From Cellulosimicrobium cellulans (lineage in GTDB: Bacteria > Actinomycetota > Actinomycetes > Actinomycetales > Cellulomonadaceae), in contig NZ_JAMXST010000006.1 of NCBI RefSeq assembly GCF_024124905.1, forward strand, positions 62,001-126,000: a DNA stretch of 64,000 nucleotides, in the 5' to 3' direction. Numbering within the stretch: the stretch's first letter is position 1; the number at the start of each line of letters is the position of its first letter. Under the pieces are notes generated by a model, which was not told the origin of the DNA, made no database searches, and worked only from the letters and a program-made list of their open reading frames with translations. This document shows positions 7,421 to 16,608 of this stretch, piece by piece. A program made the translations under genes and the position numbers.

Positions 7421-8052
7421 GACCGGCGCTCCTCTCGAGGGTTTCTGCCGGGCGACGACTCGGCGCCGGCGCCCTCGCCCGGGGGCTGCGGAGGCTGCGG
7501 CAGCTCGTCGGCGGGCACCGTCTCGGCGACGTACTCCGTGACGACGTAGCGGCGCAGTCGGTACGTGCCCTCCGGGCCGGCTCCGGGGTCGCTCCGCCGG
7601 CCTCCGGAGACGAGCGGCGCGTCGTCCCCGGGTGGGCCGGCGGCGTGCCTGCCGACCCCGGCCTCGGCGCTCTCACCCACCCGGTCGTGCTCGGACGTGC
7701 CGGCCTCCCGCGCGGAGGGCGCGTCGTCCGGAGCGGACGCTCGGCCGTAGTAGCGGTAGAGCTCCGTCTCCTCCTCGTGCGAGAGGTGTCCTTCGGAGTC
7801 GTCGACCCGGGGAGCGTCCTTGACGGTGTCCTTGGTGTACGGGACGCGGACCACGTCGCCCTGGACGTCCGCGTCCGCGAGGGGGACGAAGGACTCGGCG
7901 GTGCCGAACAGGCCGGTCTTCACCGTCACCCACGCGGGCTCGCCGGTGCGGTCGTCGAGGAACACCTGGCCGACCTTGCCGACCTTCTCACCGGCCTGCG
8001 AGACGACGGTGCCGCCGGAGAGCAGCCTCTCGATCTGGTCCGTGCTGATCAT
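7417..8052 (-). CDS. PRC-barrel domain protein
   Basis: A protein of 211 residues with its start at ATG 8052 (MISTDQIERLL), preceded by GAAGGA. Residues ~1-90 form a PRC-barrel: GGTVVSQAGEKVGKVGQVFLDDRTGEPAWVTVKTGLFG, a small beta-barrel fold found in RimM and in many actinobacterial stress proteins. The middle is acidic and low in complexity (ETELYRYYGR marks the end of the fold). The C-terminal ~40 residues include RLRRYVVTEYVAETVP, resembling the DUF2382-like tail found in related proteins. It is the first gene of a two-gene operon with the membrane protein downstream. No enzymatic function is indicated. Confidence 0.8.
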   Translation of the reverse strand: MISTDQIERLLSGGTVVSQAGEKVGKVGQVFLDDRTGEPAWVTVKTGLFGTAESFVPLADADVQGDVVRVPYTKDTVKDAPRVDDSEGHLSHEEETELYRYYGRASAPDDAPSAREAGTSEHDRVGESAEAGVGRHAAGPPGDDAPLVSGGRRSDPGAGPEGTYRLRRYVVTEYVAETVPADELPQPPQPPGEGAGAESSPGRNPREERRS

Positions 8053-8161
8053 GGTGGGTCCTTCGGTCGGTGCTGCACCGAGGCCCGTCTGCTGGAGCCG
8101 ACATCTCCATCGTGCGAGCGTGCACGGGCGCACGCACGCGGGCGGCGACCGCCCTGCGCCC

Positions 8162-8182
8162 CGTCCCCGGTGGTGGGGGACG
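8162..8182 (-). terminator. Short hairpin downstream of pckG
   Basis: CGTCCCC 8162-8168 pairs with GGGGACG 8176-8182 around a 7-nt loop, 22 nt past the pckG stop on the minus strand. No T-run is present; a modest terminator candidate. Confidence 0.4.
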
Positions 8183-8203
8183 CGACGCCGGGCGGCCCGC
8201 GCG

Positions 8204-10144
8204 TCAGGCTCCGAGCCGGTCCCGCAGCCGGGCGAGCTGCGCCCACAGCTCGTCGGGCACGCGGTTGCCGAACGTGTCGAAGAACTCCGCGGTCAGCTCG
8301 GCCTCGGCGAGCCACTGCTCGGGCGAGACGTCGAACAGGGCGTCGAGGTCGCCGTCGTCCATGTGGAGGCCGCCGAGCTCGAGCGCGCCCGGCGCGGGCA
8401 GCAGGCCGACGGGGCTCTTCACGGCGCCGGAGTCGGTGCGCACGCCGCGCGACCGGTCGACCTGCGCCGCGATCCACGCGAGGACGCGCGAGTTCTCGCC
8501 GAACCCGGGCCAGAGGAAGCGGCCGTCGGCGTCCTTGCGGAACCAGTTGACCTGGAAGATCTTCGGCCGCTTGTCGGGGTCGAGCGAGGCACCGACGCGG
8601 AGCCAGTGCGCCCAGTGGTCGGCCATGTTGTAGCCGCAGAAGGGCAGCATCGCGAACGGGTCGCGGCGCAGCGCGCCGACGGTGCCCTCGGCGGCGGCCG
8701 TCTGCTCGGAGGAGATGGTTGCGCCCATGAACACGCCGTGCTCCCACCCGTACGCCTGCGCGACGAGCGGCACGTTGGTCGCGCGGCGCCCGCCGAACAC
8801 GATCGCGTCGATCGGGACGCCCTCGGGGTCCTCCCACGAGTCGGCGATCGTCGGGCACTGCGCGGCAGAGACGGTGAACCGCGAGTTCGGGTGCGCGGCG
8901 GGGCGGCCGGCGTCCGGCGTCCAGTCCTGGCCGGTCCAGTCGATCAGGTGCGCGGGCGGCTCCGGGGTCAGGCCCTCCCACCACACGTCGCCGTCGTCGG
9001 TGAGCGCGACGTTCGTGAAGATCGTGTCGCGCGCGAACGTCTCGACCGCGGCCGGGTTGGTCTCGACGCCGGTGCCGGGCGCGACGCCGAAGAAGCCGGC
9101 CTCGGGGTTGATCGCGCGCAGGCGGCCGTCGGGGCCGGGCCGCAGCCACGCGATGTCGTCGCCGATGGTCTCGACGGTCCAGCCGGGGATGGTGGGTCGC
9201 AGCATCGCGAGGTTCGTCTTGCCGCACGCCGACGGGAACGCGGCGGCGAGGTGGTAGGCGCGGCCCTCGGGCGACGTCGCGCGGATGAGCAGCATGTGCT
9301 CGGCGAGCCAGCCCTCGTCGCGCGCCATCGCGGACGCGATGCGCAGCGCGAAGCACTTCTTGCCGAGGAGCGCGTTGCCGCCGTACCCCGAGCCGTAGGA
9401 CCAGATCTCGCGCGTCTCGGGGAACTGGACGATGTACTTGGTGTCGTTGCACGGCCACGGCACGTCGTCCGTGACGGCGCCGGTGTCGTCGACGAGCGGG
9501 GCGCCGACCGAGTGGACCGCCGGGACGAACGGGGTGCCGGCGTCGATGAGGTCCATGACCTCCTGGCCGACGCGCGTCATGATCCCCATGCTCACCACGA
9601 CGTACGGCGAGTCGGTGACCTCGATGCCGACCTGCGAGATCGGCCCGCCGACCGGACCCATCGAGAACGGGACGACGTACATCGTGCGGCCGCGCATCGA
9701 TCCCTCGAACACGCCGCGCAGCTCGGCGCGCATGGCCTCGGGCTCGCGCCAGTTGTTCGTCGGTCCGGCGTCGACCTCGGCGCGCGAGCAGATGAACGTC
9801 CGGGACTCGACGCGCGCGACGTCGCTCGGGTCGGAGCGCGCGAGGTAGCTGCCCGGGCGCAGCTCGGGGTCGAGGGGGAGCAGGGTCCCGGCGTCGACGA
9901 GGAGGTCGATGAGCCGTCGCTTCTCCGCTGCGGAGCCGTCGCACCACACGATCGCGTCGGGCTCGGTGAGGTTCGCGATCTCGCGCACCCACGCGCGGGC
10001 GTCGCGGGGGCGCGGGTCGCCGCTCCCGAACGCGGAGACCGAGCCGGACGTGGCACGCAGCCCGACGAGGTCGGTCTCGACGTCGTCGAGCAGGGCGGCG
10101 GACCGCGTGCGGCGCGGGTGGACGGTGCGGGCGGCTGTGCTCAT
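8204..10144 (-). CDS. pckG: Phosphoenolpyruvate carboxykinase (GTP)
   Basis: An enzyme of 646 residues, the usual size of GTP-dependent PEPCK. It converts oxaloacetate plus GTP to phosphoenolpyruvate, CO2 and GDP in gluconeogenesis. The kinase-1a loop [21 protein letters not shown] carries the active-site Cys of the GTP class. Other GTP-class signatures are [22 protein letters not shown]-like [12 protein letters not shown] and [12 protein letters not shown]. The ATG at 10144 ([10 protein letters not shown]) is preceded by GGGAGC. It is divergent from the RamB-type regulator, with 119 nt between them, which suggests carbon-source control. Confidence 0.95.
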   Translation of the reverse strand: MSTAARTVHPRRTRSAALLDDVETDLVGLRATSGSVSAFGSGDPRPRDARAWVREIANLTEPDAIVWCDGSAAEKRRLIDLLVDAGTLLPLDPELRPGSYLARSDPSDVARVESRTFICSRAEVDAGPTNNWREPEAMRAELRGVFEGSMRGRTMYVVPFSMGPVGGPISQVGIEVTDSPYVVVSMGIMTRVGQEVMDLIDAGTPFVPAVHSVGAPLVDDTGAVTDDVPWPCNDTKYIVQFPETREIWSYGSGYGGNALLGKKCFALRIASAMARDEGWLAEHMLLIRATSPEGRAYHLAAAFPSACGKTNLAMLRPTIPGWTVETIGDDIAWLRPGPDGRLRAINPEAGFFGVAPGTGVETNPAAVETFARDTIFTNVALTDDGDVWWEGLTPEPPAHLIDWTGQDWTPDAGRPAAHPNSRFTVSAAQCPTIADSWEDPEGVPIDAIVFGGRRATNVPLVAQAYGWEHGVFMGATISSEQTAAAEGTVGALRRDPFAMLPFCGYNMADHWAHWLRVGASLDPDKRPKIFQVNWFRKDADGRFLWPGFGENSRVLAWIAAQVDRSRGVRTDSGAVKSPVGLLPAPGALELGGLHMDDGDLDALFDVSPEQWLAEAELTAEFFDTFGNRVPDELWAQLARLRDRLGA

Positions 10145-10244
10145 CGGGGGCGCTCCCAAGGGTCGGCGGTGGCCTCGTGCTCCTTCCACCTTCGGGCCCC
10201 AGCGGTCAGGATTTCCAACCAGGACGCGGTGAAGAATCGCTGAT

Positions 10245-10261
10245 CTTGACATATCGTCAAG
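10245..10261. promoter_or_regulatory. Palindromic operator candidate over the ramB start
   Basis: CTTGAC (10245-10250), a 5-nt spacer and GTCAAG (10256-10261) form a perfect 6-bp inverted repeat that ends 3 nt before the ramB ATG. TATCGT at 10252-10257 inside it serves as a -10 box 6 nt from the ATG. A protein bound here would block ramB transcription, as expected for autoregulation. Confidence 0.5.
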
Positions 10262-10263
10262 TC

Positions 10264-11772
10264 ATGGCCACCTCACCGCCCACGGATCCGCCGAACGGCC
10301 GCTCCGGCGGTCGCGCCCGCGAGGAGGCGGCGCCCGGGCCGCAGACGGACCTCCTCACGCTCGGCCGCCGCCTGCGCCACGTCCGCACGACCCGCGGCCT
10401 CACGCTCGACGCGCTCGGCGCCGCGGTCGGCACCGCCCCGAGCCTGCTGTCGATGATCGAGAACGGGCGCCGCGAGCCGCGGCTGTCGCTCCTGCAGCAC
10501 CTCGCCCAGGCGCTCGACGTCTCGGTGACGGACCTGCTCACCGACGAGCCGCCGTCGCGCCGGGCCGCTCTGGAGATCGCGCTCGACCGCGCGCAGCGCG
10601 GTCCGCTGTTCGCCGGGCTGGGCCTGCCGGCCGTGAAGGCGAGCCAGAAGCTCCCGCTGCCCGTCCTGGAGCACCTCGTCGGGCTGCACGCCGAGCTCCA
10701 GCGCCGCGCGACGGAGGCCGTCGCGACCCCCGAGGAGGCGCGCCGCGCGAACACGGAGCTGCGCCTCGAGCGCCAGGCGCGCGACAACTACTACCCGGAG
10801 ATCGAGGAGCTCGCCGAGGACATGGCGCGCAAGGCCGGGTACACGGTCGGGGCGCTGACGCACCGCACGGTCGCGCGCATGGCGGAGCAGCTCGGCTTCA
10901 CGATCTGGCACGTCGACGACCTGCCGCACTCGACGCGCACCGTCACGGACCTGGAGAACGGGCGCATCTACCTGCCCCCCGCGTCCATCCCCGGCGGCCA
11001 CGGCCTGCGCTCGCTCGCCCTCCAGGCGATCGCGCACCGCGTGCTCGGGCACGAGCGGCCGCGCTCGTACGCGGAGTTCCTGCGCCAGCGCGTCGAGATC
11101 ACGTACTTCGCGGCGTGCTGCCTCATCCCGCAGAGCGCGGCGGTCGACTTCCTGGAGCGGCGCAAGCGCGAGAAGGACCTCGCGGTCGAGGACCTGCGCG
11201 ACGCGTTCGGCGTGACGCACGAGGCCGCGGCGCAGCGCTTCACCAACCTCGCGACGGTGCACCTCGGCATCCCGCTGCACTTCCTGCGCGTGGGCGACGA
11301 CGGCGCGCTGTTCCGCGGCTACGAGAACGACGGGCTCCCACTGCCGGCCGACGTGACCGGTGCGATCGAGGGCCAGATGGTCTGCCGCAGGTGGGCCGTC
11401 CGGGAGGCGTTCGCGCGCCGCGACCGCGCGCAGGAGTCGTACCAGTACACCGACACGCCCGCCGGGACGTTCTGGTGCTCCACGCAGACCGGCACGACGA
11501 CGACCGGCCAGTTCTCGATCGCCGTCGGGGTCCCGTTCGCGTCGGCCAAGTGGTTTCGCGGCCGGGACACGACCGTGCGGCGCCAGTCGTCGTGCCCCGA
11601 CGAGTCGTGCTGCCGCCGCCCCGCCGCCGACGCGGCGAGGCGCTGGGAGGACGCGTCGTGGCCGAGCGCCCGCATGCACCAGCACGTGCTCTCCGCGCTC
11701 CCGTCCGGCGCGTTCCCGGGCGTCGACGCGACAGAGGTCTACGCGTTCCTGGCGAAGCACGCCCCGTCGTGA
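10264..11772 (+). CDS. ramB: RamB-family (XRE/ImmA-IrrE/ScfR) transcriptional regulator
   Basis: A regulator of 502 residues. An XRE-type helix-turn-helix lies at about residues 30-90 (LGRRLRHVRTTRGLTLDALGAAVG, PSLLSMIENGRREPRLSLLQHLAQAL). An IrrE/ImmA-like middle domain follows (EIEELAEDMARKAGYTVGAL, IAHRVLGHERP, EITYFAACCLIP), then a Cys-rich C-terminal ScfR domain (CSTQTG, SSCPDESCCRRPA). RamB controls acetate, propionate and glyoxylate genes in corynebacteria and mycobacteria. Its place back to back with pckG suggests that here it controls gluconeogenesis. I take ATG 10264, since the -10 box lies 6 nt before it. The effector is unknown. Confidence 0.85.
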   Translation: MATSPPTDPPNGRSGGRAREEAAPGPQTDLLTLGRRLRHVRTTRGLTLDALGAAVGTAPSLLSMIENGRREPRLSLLQHLAQALDVSVTDLLTDEPPSRRAALEIALDRAQRGPLFAGLGLPAVKASQKLPLPVLEHLVGLHAELQRRATEAVATPEEARRANTELRLERQARDNYYPEIEELAEDMARKAGYTVGALTHRTVARMAEQLGFTIWHVDDLPHSTRTVTDLENGRIYLPPASIPGGHGLRSLALQAIAHRVLGHERPRSYAEFLRQRVEITYFAACCLIPQSAAVDFLERRKREKDLAVEDLRDAFGVTHEAAAQRFTNLATVHLGIPLHFLRVGDDGALFRGYENDGLPLPADVTGAIEGQMVCRRWAVREAFARRDRAQESYQYTDTPAGTFWCSTQTGTTTTGQFSIAVGVPFASAKWFRGRDTTVRRQSSCPDESCCRRPAADAARRWEDASWPSARMHQHVLSALPSGAFPGVDATEVYAFLAKHAPS

Positions 11773-11784
11773 CCGTCAGGTGGG

Positions 11785-13095
11785 TCACGTGGGGAGGGGG
11801 CCGCCTCGGGCGGCGAGGCGGTCGCGCAGGCGGGCGAGGACGTCGCCCGTGCGCAGGCCGTCGTGCTCGAACTCGTTGGTCACCCACGTGCGGACGTTGC
11901 CCACGCGGGCCGCCGTGTCGAGCGAGAGGCCCGCGTCGACGAACATGTCGTCGAAGTACACCGCCGCCTCGACGGGCACCTCGTTGCGGGCGAGCACGTC
12001 GAGGTCGTACAGGTCCGGCCAGTCGTCGCGCGCGGCGAGCGCCTCCGCCGCGGCGCGGAAGGGACGCAGCGCCGCGACCTCGTCGAACATCCAGGGGTAG
12101 ATCATCTCGCCCGTGAGCAGCAGCGGCCGGGCCGCCGGGTCGAACGCGGGGTCCTCGGCACGCACCGCCTCGGCTGCCCAGGCCGTGGGTCCGGTGCCGG
12201 ACTGCGCGTAGATCGACTCGTGCAGGACGGCGTAGAGCGGGTTGGTGCGGAACGACGTCGCCGCGGCGACCTCCGCGAGGAAGGTGTCGGTGAGCTCGTC
12301 GGGCCCGTCGGCGTCGAACGCCTCGTCGACGACCCAGTGGATGCGCTCCGGGCCGGGCTTCATCCCGAGGTCCATGCCGAGCGACTGGAGCCGGCGGACG
12401 GTGAGCACGTCGCCGTCGGGCAGGCGCACGTCGCCCACGGCCAGGCGGTCCGCGGCGCGCGCGAGCCGGGCCGCGTCGTCGGGGTACCGCTCCCGGTAGG
12501 CGGCGTTCTTCGCGACGACGCGCGGCTGGGTGCGGCGGTAGACCTCGCGCGCGTCCGCCGTCAGGCCCGGCAGGCCGCCCGTCACGTAGCACGCGTCGAG
12601 GGCCTCGGGCGCTCGGGACAGGTAGGTCATGGTGAGGAAGCCGCCGTACGACTGCCCGAGCGACGACCAGCGCCGGCCGCCGTAGACCGTGCGTCGCACG
12701 TGCTCCGCGTCCGCGACGATCGCGTCGGCGCGGAAGTGCGACAGGTAGTCGGCCTGGGCGGCGCCCGTCCCGCGGGCCGTGAGCGCCGCGCCCCGCACGG
12801 CCGACGAGCGCCCGGTGCCCCGCTGGTCGAGCAGCACCACCCGGTGCGTCTCGAGCGCCGTGCCGACCCAGCCGTCGGGGCCGGTGGGGCGCGGCCCCTT
12901 GCCGCCCGGGCCGCCCTGGAGGAAGACGAGCAGCGGCAGGTCGTCGCGACGGCGCACGGGGTCGACGAGCTCGCGCACGAACAGCGTCAGGCGGCGCGGG
13001 TCGCCGTCGTCGCCCCAGACGAGCGGCACCGCGAGCTCGCGGTCGGTGACGTGGATGCCGGGGACGGTGTAGCTGGTCTCGCGCAGGACGCTCAC
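11785..13095 (-). CDS. Alpha/beta hydrolase, proline iminopeptidase-like (S33)
   Basis: A protein of 436 residues without a signal peptide. It has the S33 signatures: LQGGPGGKGPRP (oxyanion region, about residue 60), LLDQRGTGRS (about 90), and the nucleophile elbow SLGQSYGGFLTM with Ser in GQSYG (about 155). The substrate-cap region follows, and the histidine is probably in the HDGLRTGDVL segment near the C-terminus. Members release N-terminal proline or hydrolyse related small amides and esters. The start is GTG 13095, with TAGGGT 7 nt upstream and no Shine-Dalgarno, hence leaderless. It ends 12 nt from the convergent ramB stop. Confidence 0.85.
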   Translation of the reverse strand: MSVLRETSYTVPGIHVTDRELAVPLVWGDDGDPRRLTLFVRELVDPVRRRDDLPLLVFLQGGPGGKGPRPTGPDGWVGTALETHRVVLLDQRGTGRSSAVRGAALTARGTGAAQADYLSHFRADAIVADAEHVRRTVYGGRRWSSLGQSYGGFLTMTYLSRAPEALDACYVTGGLPGLTADAREVYRRTQPRVVAKNAAYRERYPDDAARLARAADRLAVGDVRLPDGDVLTVRRLQSLGMDLGMKPGPERIHWVVDEAFDADGPDELTDTFLAEVAAATSFRTNPLYAVLHESIYAQSGTGPTAWAAEAVRAEDPAFDPAARPLLLTGEMIYPWMFDEVAALRPFRAAAEALAARDDWPDLYDLDVLARNEVPVEAAVYFDDMFVDAGLSLDTAARVGNVRTWVTNEFEHDGLRTGDVLARLRDRLAARGGPLPT

Positions 13096-13105
13096 GCGCC
13101 CCACC

Positions 13106-14071
13106 CTAGCCAGCGTCGTGGCGCACGGTGACGACGACCTTCCCGAGGGCGCGCCCCTCACCGTGCAGCGTGAGCGCGGCGGGCACGTCCGCGAGGGGGA
13201 ACGTACGGTCGACGGGGATCTCGACGGCGCCGGCGGCGCACAGGTCGGCGAGCGGGGCGAAGTGGCGCGGCCCCTGGCGCACGAAGAGCACGCCGAGCCG
13301 GGCACCGGACAGCGCTCCCAGGACGGGCCCGACGGTGAGCATGCGGAGCAGCGTCCGCAGCGTGCCTCCGACCATCAGGCACCGACCTCCGCGGGCGAGC
13401 GCGCGCCGGTAGGCGAACACGGACCGGTGCGCGACGAGGTCGACGACGAGGTCGTAGGGGCCGGTCCGCGTGAAGTCGGTCTGACGGTAGTCGATCACCT
13501 CGTGCGCACCCAGCCGCCGGAGGAAGTCGAGCTTGCCCGCGTTGTCCACCGCGGTGACGCGCAGGCCTCGCGCGACGGCGAGCTGGACCATGAGGCTCCC
13601 GGAACCGCCGCCCGCGCCGTTGACGAGCACGCGAGCCTCCGGAGCCGCCGGCGCGAGGGCCTGGAGCGCGATGGCGCCCGCCTGCGGGATCGTGGACGCC
13701 TGGACGAAGGTGAGCCCCGGCGGCTTGTGCGCCACCGCCTTCTCCGGCATCGTCACGAGCTCCGCGAACCCGCCGCGGCGCGGGAGGTTGTCGCCGTAGA
13801 CCTCGTCGCCCGGGCGGAAGCGCGTGACGCCGTCCCCGACCGCGACGACGCGGCCGGCGACGTCGGAGCCGAGGACCCGGGTGCGTGGCGCGCGGAGCCC
13901 GTCGAGGCGCGCGTAGCCCGGGCTGCCCCGCAGGGCCTCCCAGTCCGACAGGTTCACGGACGTCGCGACGACCTCGACGAGCACCTCGCCCTTCGCCGGC
14001 ACTGGCTCCGGCACGTCACGGAGGTGCAGCTCGTCGACGTCGCCGTACCGCTCGTAGACCCACGCGCGCAC
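13106..14071 (-). CDS. Zinc-independent quinone oxidoreductase-like MDR protein
   Basis: A medium-chain dehydrogenase/reductase of 321 residues: an N-terminal GroES-like fold (VRAWVYERYGDVDELHLRDVPEPVPAKGEVLVEV, VLGSDVAGRVVAVGDGVTRFRPGDEVYG), then a Rossmann domain with VLVNGAGGGSGSLMVQLAVARG for NADP(H). The catalytic zinc ligands of alcohol dehydrogenases are absent, as in quinone/enone reductases. The length fits. The start is GTG 14071, with TACGGT exactly 6 nt before it (leaderless). The hydrolase gene begins 10 nt downstream but has its own promoter signature. The substrate cannot be deduced. Confidence 0.85.
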   Translation of the reverse strand: MRAWVYERYGDVDELHLRDVPEPVPAKGEVLVEVVATSVNLSDWEALRGSPGYARLDGLRAPRTRVLGSDVAGRVVAVGDGVTRFRPGDEVYGDNLPRRGGFAELVTMPEKAVAHKPPGLTFVQASTIPQAGAIALQALAPAAPEARVLVNGAGGGSGSLMVQLAVARGLRVTAVDNAGKLDFLRRLGAHEVIDYRQTDFTRTGPYDLVVDLVAHRSVFAYRRALARGGRCLMVGGTLRTLLRMLTVGPVLGALSGARLGVLFVRQGPRHFAPLADLCAAGAVEIPVDRTFPLADVPAALTLHGEGRALGKVVVTVRHDAG

Positions 14072-14161
14072 CCGACCACCGTAGGGACTCCCGCGGGCGG
14101 GAGCCACCGCGGCGCGGGGAATGCTCTGGGCCGGCCGGGTCCGCGGGGCTAGCGTGGCGAG

Positions 14162-14815
14162 GTGCTCCCTTTCACCCGGGCCGTGACCGCCCTCCAGGAC
14201 GCCGTGGACGCGCTCGGCGACGAGCACTGGGAGCGGCCGTCGGGCTGCACCGGCTGGCTCGTACGCGACCTCGTGTGCCACCTGACCATCGGTGCGCAGG
14301 ACGTCCTCGTCACCCTGGTGACCCCGCAGGACGCCGCGCCGACCGTCGACGCGGTCTCCTACTGGCGGGTCGGCGACGGCGAGGAGCACCCCGACCCCCA
14401 CGGCCGCCTCGTCGCGCGGCTCGCGGCGGCGTACGGGCGGCCGGGCGCGCTCCGGCACCACGTGGACGACCTCCTCGCCGCCGCGGGCCGGGCGGCCGAG
14501 CTCGCGGACCCGGGTGCGCGGGTCGGGACGCAGGGCGAGACCCTCACCGTCCGCGACTTCCTCGACGCGTACGTCCTGGAGTGGACCGTGCACCACCTCG
14601 ACCTCGTGGCGCACCTGCCGGCCGCGGCCGACCCGCCGGCCGAGACGCTCGCGGCGTCCAGCGCGCTGCTCGAGGCCCTCCTGGGCGCGCCGGTCCCGCC
14701 GTCCCTCGCCGACCCGGACGCCTTGCGCGTCGTGACGGGCCGCCGCGCACCCACGGCCGCGGAGCGCGAGGACCTGGGCCCCCTGGCCGCCCGCCTCCCC
14801 GTCAGCCTCGGCTGA
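14162..14815 (+). CDS. Maleylpyruvate isomerase/DinB-type mycothiol-dependent protein
   Basis: A protein of 217 residues. The N-terminal DinB-like helical bundle begins FTRAVTALQDAVDALGDEHWERPSGCTGWLVRDLVCHLTIGAQD, where CTGWLVRDLVCHL is the typical W-x-V-R-D-L-x-x-H pattern. A second helix pair includes LEWTVHHLDLVAHL, with the histidines that complete the metal site of this superfamily. Actinobacterial members are mycothiol-dependent isomerases or transferases; the actual reaction is unknown. The start is GTG 14162, with TAGCGT exactly 6 nt upstream and no Shine-Dalgarno, so it is likely leaderless. It lies divergent from the oxidoreductase gene, 90 nt away. Confidence 0.75.
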   Translation: MLPFTRAVTALQDAVDALGDEHWERPSGCTGWLVRDLVCHLTIGAQDVLVTLVTPQDAAPTVDAVSYWRVGDGEEHPDPHGRLVARLAAAYGRPGALRHHVDDLLAAAGRAAELADPGARVGTQGETLTVRDFLDAYVLEWTVHHLDLVAHLPAAADPPAETLAASSALLEALLGAPVPPSLADPDALRVVTGRRAPTAAEREDLGPLAARLPVSLG

Positions 14816-14826
14816 CCCGGCGCCCT

Positions 14827-14875
14827 CGTCGCCTCTCCGGTCGTGGGGAGACGGGTCCCCGCACGAGAGGCGACG
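14827..14875. terminator. Hairpin after the mycothiol-type gene
   Basis: CGTCGCCTCTC at 14827-14837 pairs with GAGAGGCGACG at 14865-14875 (11 bp), with a further imperfect GTGGGGA/TCCCCGCAC pairing inside. It lies 11 nt after the plus-strand gene stop and precedes a second hairpin facing glpK. Confidence 0.6.
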
Positions 14876-14880
14876 CCGAA

Positions 14881-14927
14881 GGAGGGGGTGGGTCGTGTCG
14901 CCGTGGCGACACCACCCCACCCCCTCC
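14881..14927. terminator. Hairpin after glpK
   Basis: A second nearly perfect stem: GGAGGGGGTGG (14881-14891) against the CC-rich arm ending at 14927, with an inner GTGTCGCC/GGCGACAC stem. It lies 26 nt past the glpK stop on the minus strand. With the hairpin before it, it insulates the convergent genes. Confidence 0.65.
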
Positions 14928-14953
14928 GGACGGGACTTCCGTCGTGACGGGGA

Positions 14954-16471
14954 CTACTGCTCCACGTCCTCGTCCACCCACTCGAACGTCTTCGTCACGG
15001 CCTTCTTCCAGTTCCGGTAGAGGCGCTCGCGCTCGGAGTCGTCCATCGACGGGCTCCACCGCTTGTCCTCGGCCCAGTTGTCGATGACGTCCTGCTCGCC
15101 CTTCCAGAACCCGACGGCGATGCCCGCGGCGTACGCGGCGCCGAGCGCGGTGGTCTCGGCGACCTTGGGGCGCACGACGTCGACGCCGAGCTGGTCGGCC
15201 TGGAACTGCATGAGCAGCTCGTTGGCGACCATGCCGCCGTCGACGCGCAGCTCGGTGAGGTCGACGCCGGAGTCGGCGTTCATCGCGTCCAGCACCTCGC
15301 GCGTCTGGTAGGCGGTCGCCTCGAGCGCGGCCCGCGCGATGTGGTTGCGGTTGACGTACCGCGTGAGGCCGACGAGCGCGCCGCGTGCGTCCGAGCGCCA
15401 GTACGGGGCGAAGAGACCGGAGAACGCGGGCACGAAGTACGCGCCGCCGTTGTCCTCGACCTTGCCCGCGAGCCACTCGACGTCGGGCGCGTCCTCGAAC
15501 ATGCCGAGGTTGTCGCGCAGCCACTGGATGAGCGAGCCCGTGACGGCGATCGAGCCCTCGAGCGCGTAGCGGACGGGCTGGTCGCCGATCTTGTAGCAGA
15601 CGGTCGTGAGCAGGCCGTTCTGGCTCATGACCTTCTCCGTGCCCGTGTTGAGCAGCATGAAGTTGCCGGTGCCGTACGTGTTCTTGGCCTGCCCGACCTC
15701 GAAGCACGCCTGGCCGAACGTCGCCGCCTGCTGGTCGCCGAGGATGCCCGCGATCGGCACGCCGGGGAGCAGGCCCTGCTGGCGGCCGTGCCCGTAGACC
15801 TCGGAGGAGGACTTGATCTCGGGGAGCATGGACAGCGGGATGCCCATGTCCGCGGCGATGTCCTCGCGCCAGGAGAGCGTGTCGAGGTCCATGAGCATGG
15901 TGCGCGACGCGTTGGTCACGTCGGTGACGTGCACGCCGCCGTTGACGCCGCCCGTGAGGTTCCACAGCGTCCACGTGTCGGTGTTGCCGAACAGCAGGTC
16001 GCCGGCCTCGGCCTTCTCGCGCGCACCCTCGACGTTGTCGAGGATCCACTTCACCTTGGGACCGGAGAAGTAGGTCGCGAGCGGGAGGCCGACGATCGAC
16101 TTGTACTTCTCGGGGCCGTCGGAGCCGCCCAGCTCGTCGACGATCTTCTGGGTGCGGGTGTCCTGCCAGACGATCGCGTTGTAGACCGGCTTGCCCGTGG
16201 TCCTGTCCCACACGACCGCGGTCTCGCGCTGGTTGGTGATGCCGACCGCCGCGATGTCGTGGTGCGTCACGTTGGCGCGGGTGAGCGCGAGGCCCACGGC
16301 CTCGCGGACGTTGTTCCAGATCTGCTCCGGGTTGTGCTCCACCCACCCGGCGCGCGGGAAGATCTGGTCGTGCTCGAGCTGCCCGGTGGAGACGATCTCC
16401 CCGGAGTGGTTGAAGACGATGGCCCGGGAGCTCGTGGTCCCCTGGTCGATGGCGAGAACGTAGTCGGCCAT
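14954..16471 (-). CDS. glpK: Glycerol kinase
   Basis: An enzyme of 505 residues, full length for the FGGY-family glycerol kinase, which phosphorylates glycerol to glycerol 3-phosphate with ATP. The signatures are [24 protein letters not shown] (phosphate-1 loop), [43 protein letters not shown] (substrate binding), [11 protein letters not shown], and [28 protein letters not shown] (ATP binding). It is the last gene of glpD-glpF-glpK. A 15-bp hairpin in the glpF-glpK gap may lower readthrough or protect the upstream message. Confidence 0.97.
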   Translation of the reverse strand: MADYVLAIDQGTTSSRAIVFNHSGEIVSTGQLEHDQIFPRAGWVEHNPEQIWNNVREAVGLALTRANVTHHDIAAVGITNQRETAVVWDRTTGKPVYNAIVWQDTRTQKIVDELGGSDGPEKYKSIVGLPLATYFSGPKVKWILDNVEGAREKAEAGDLLFGNTDTWTLWNLTGGVNGGVHVTDVTNASRTMLMDLDTLSWREDIAADMGIPLSMLPEIKSSSEVYGHGRQQGLLPGVPIAGILGDQQAATFGQACFEVGQAKNTYGTGNFMLLNTGTEKVMSQNGLLTTVCYKIGDQPVRYALEGSIAVTGSLIQWLRDNLGMFEDAPDVEWLAGKVEDNGGAYFVPAFSGLFAPYWRSDARGALVGLTRYVNRNHIARAALEATAYQTREVLDAMNADSGVDLTELRVDGGMVANELLMQFQADQLGVDVVRPKVAETTALGAAYAAGIAVGFWKGEQDVIDNWAEDKRWSPSMDDSERERLYRNWKKAVTKTFEWVDEDVEQ

Positions 16472-16542
16472 GGTGCGTTCAGTCCTTCACGTCGGTGTGG
16501 GTTCGGGTTGGTGTGGGTGCCCGGCGCCCGACGGCGGCGGGT

Positions 16543-16580
16543 CGCGTGACCGGGGAGGCCCCCGGCTCCCCGGTCACGCG
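16543..16580 (-). terminator. Intercistronic hairpin glpF-glpK
   Basis: CGCGTGACCGGGGAG (16543-16557) and CTCCCCGGTCACGCG (16566-16580) are perfect complements around an 8-nt loop. In the 137-nt gap between glpF and glpK it may act as a partial terminator or mRNA-stabilising hairpin. Confidence 0.65.
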
Positions 16581-16608
16581 GGGGAGAGGTCCGGCTCGTC
16601 CGGGTCGG

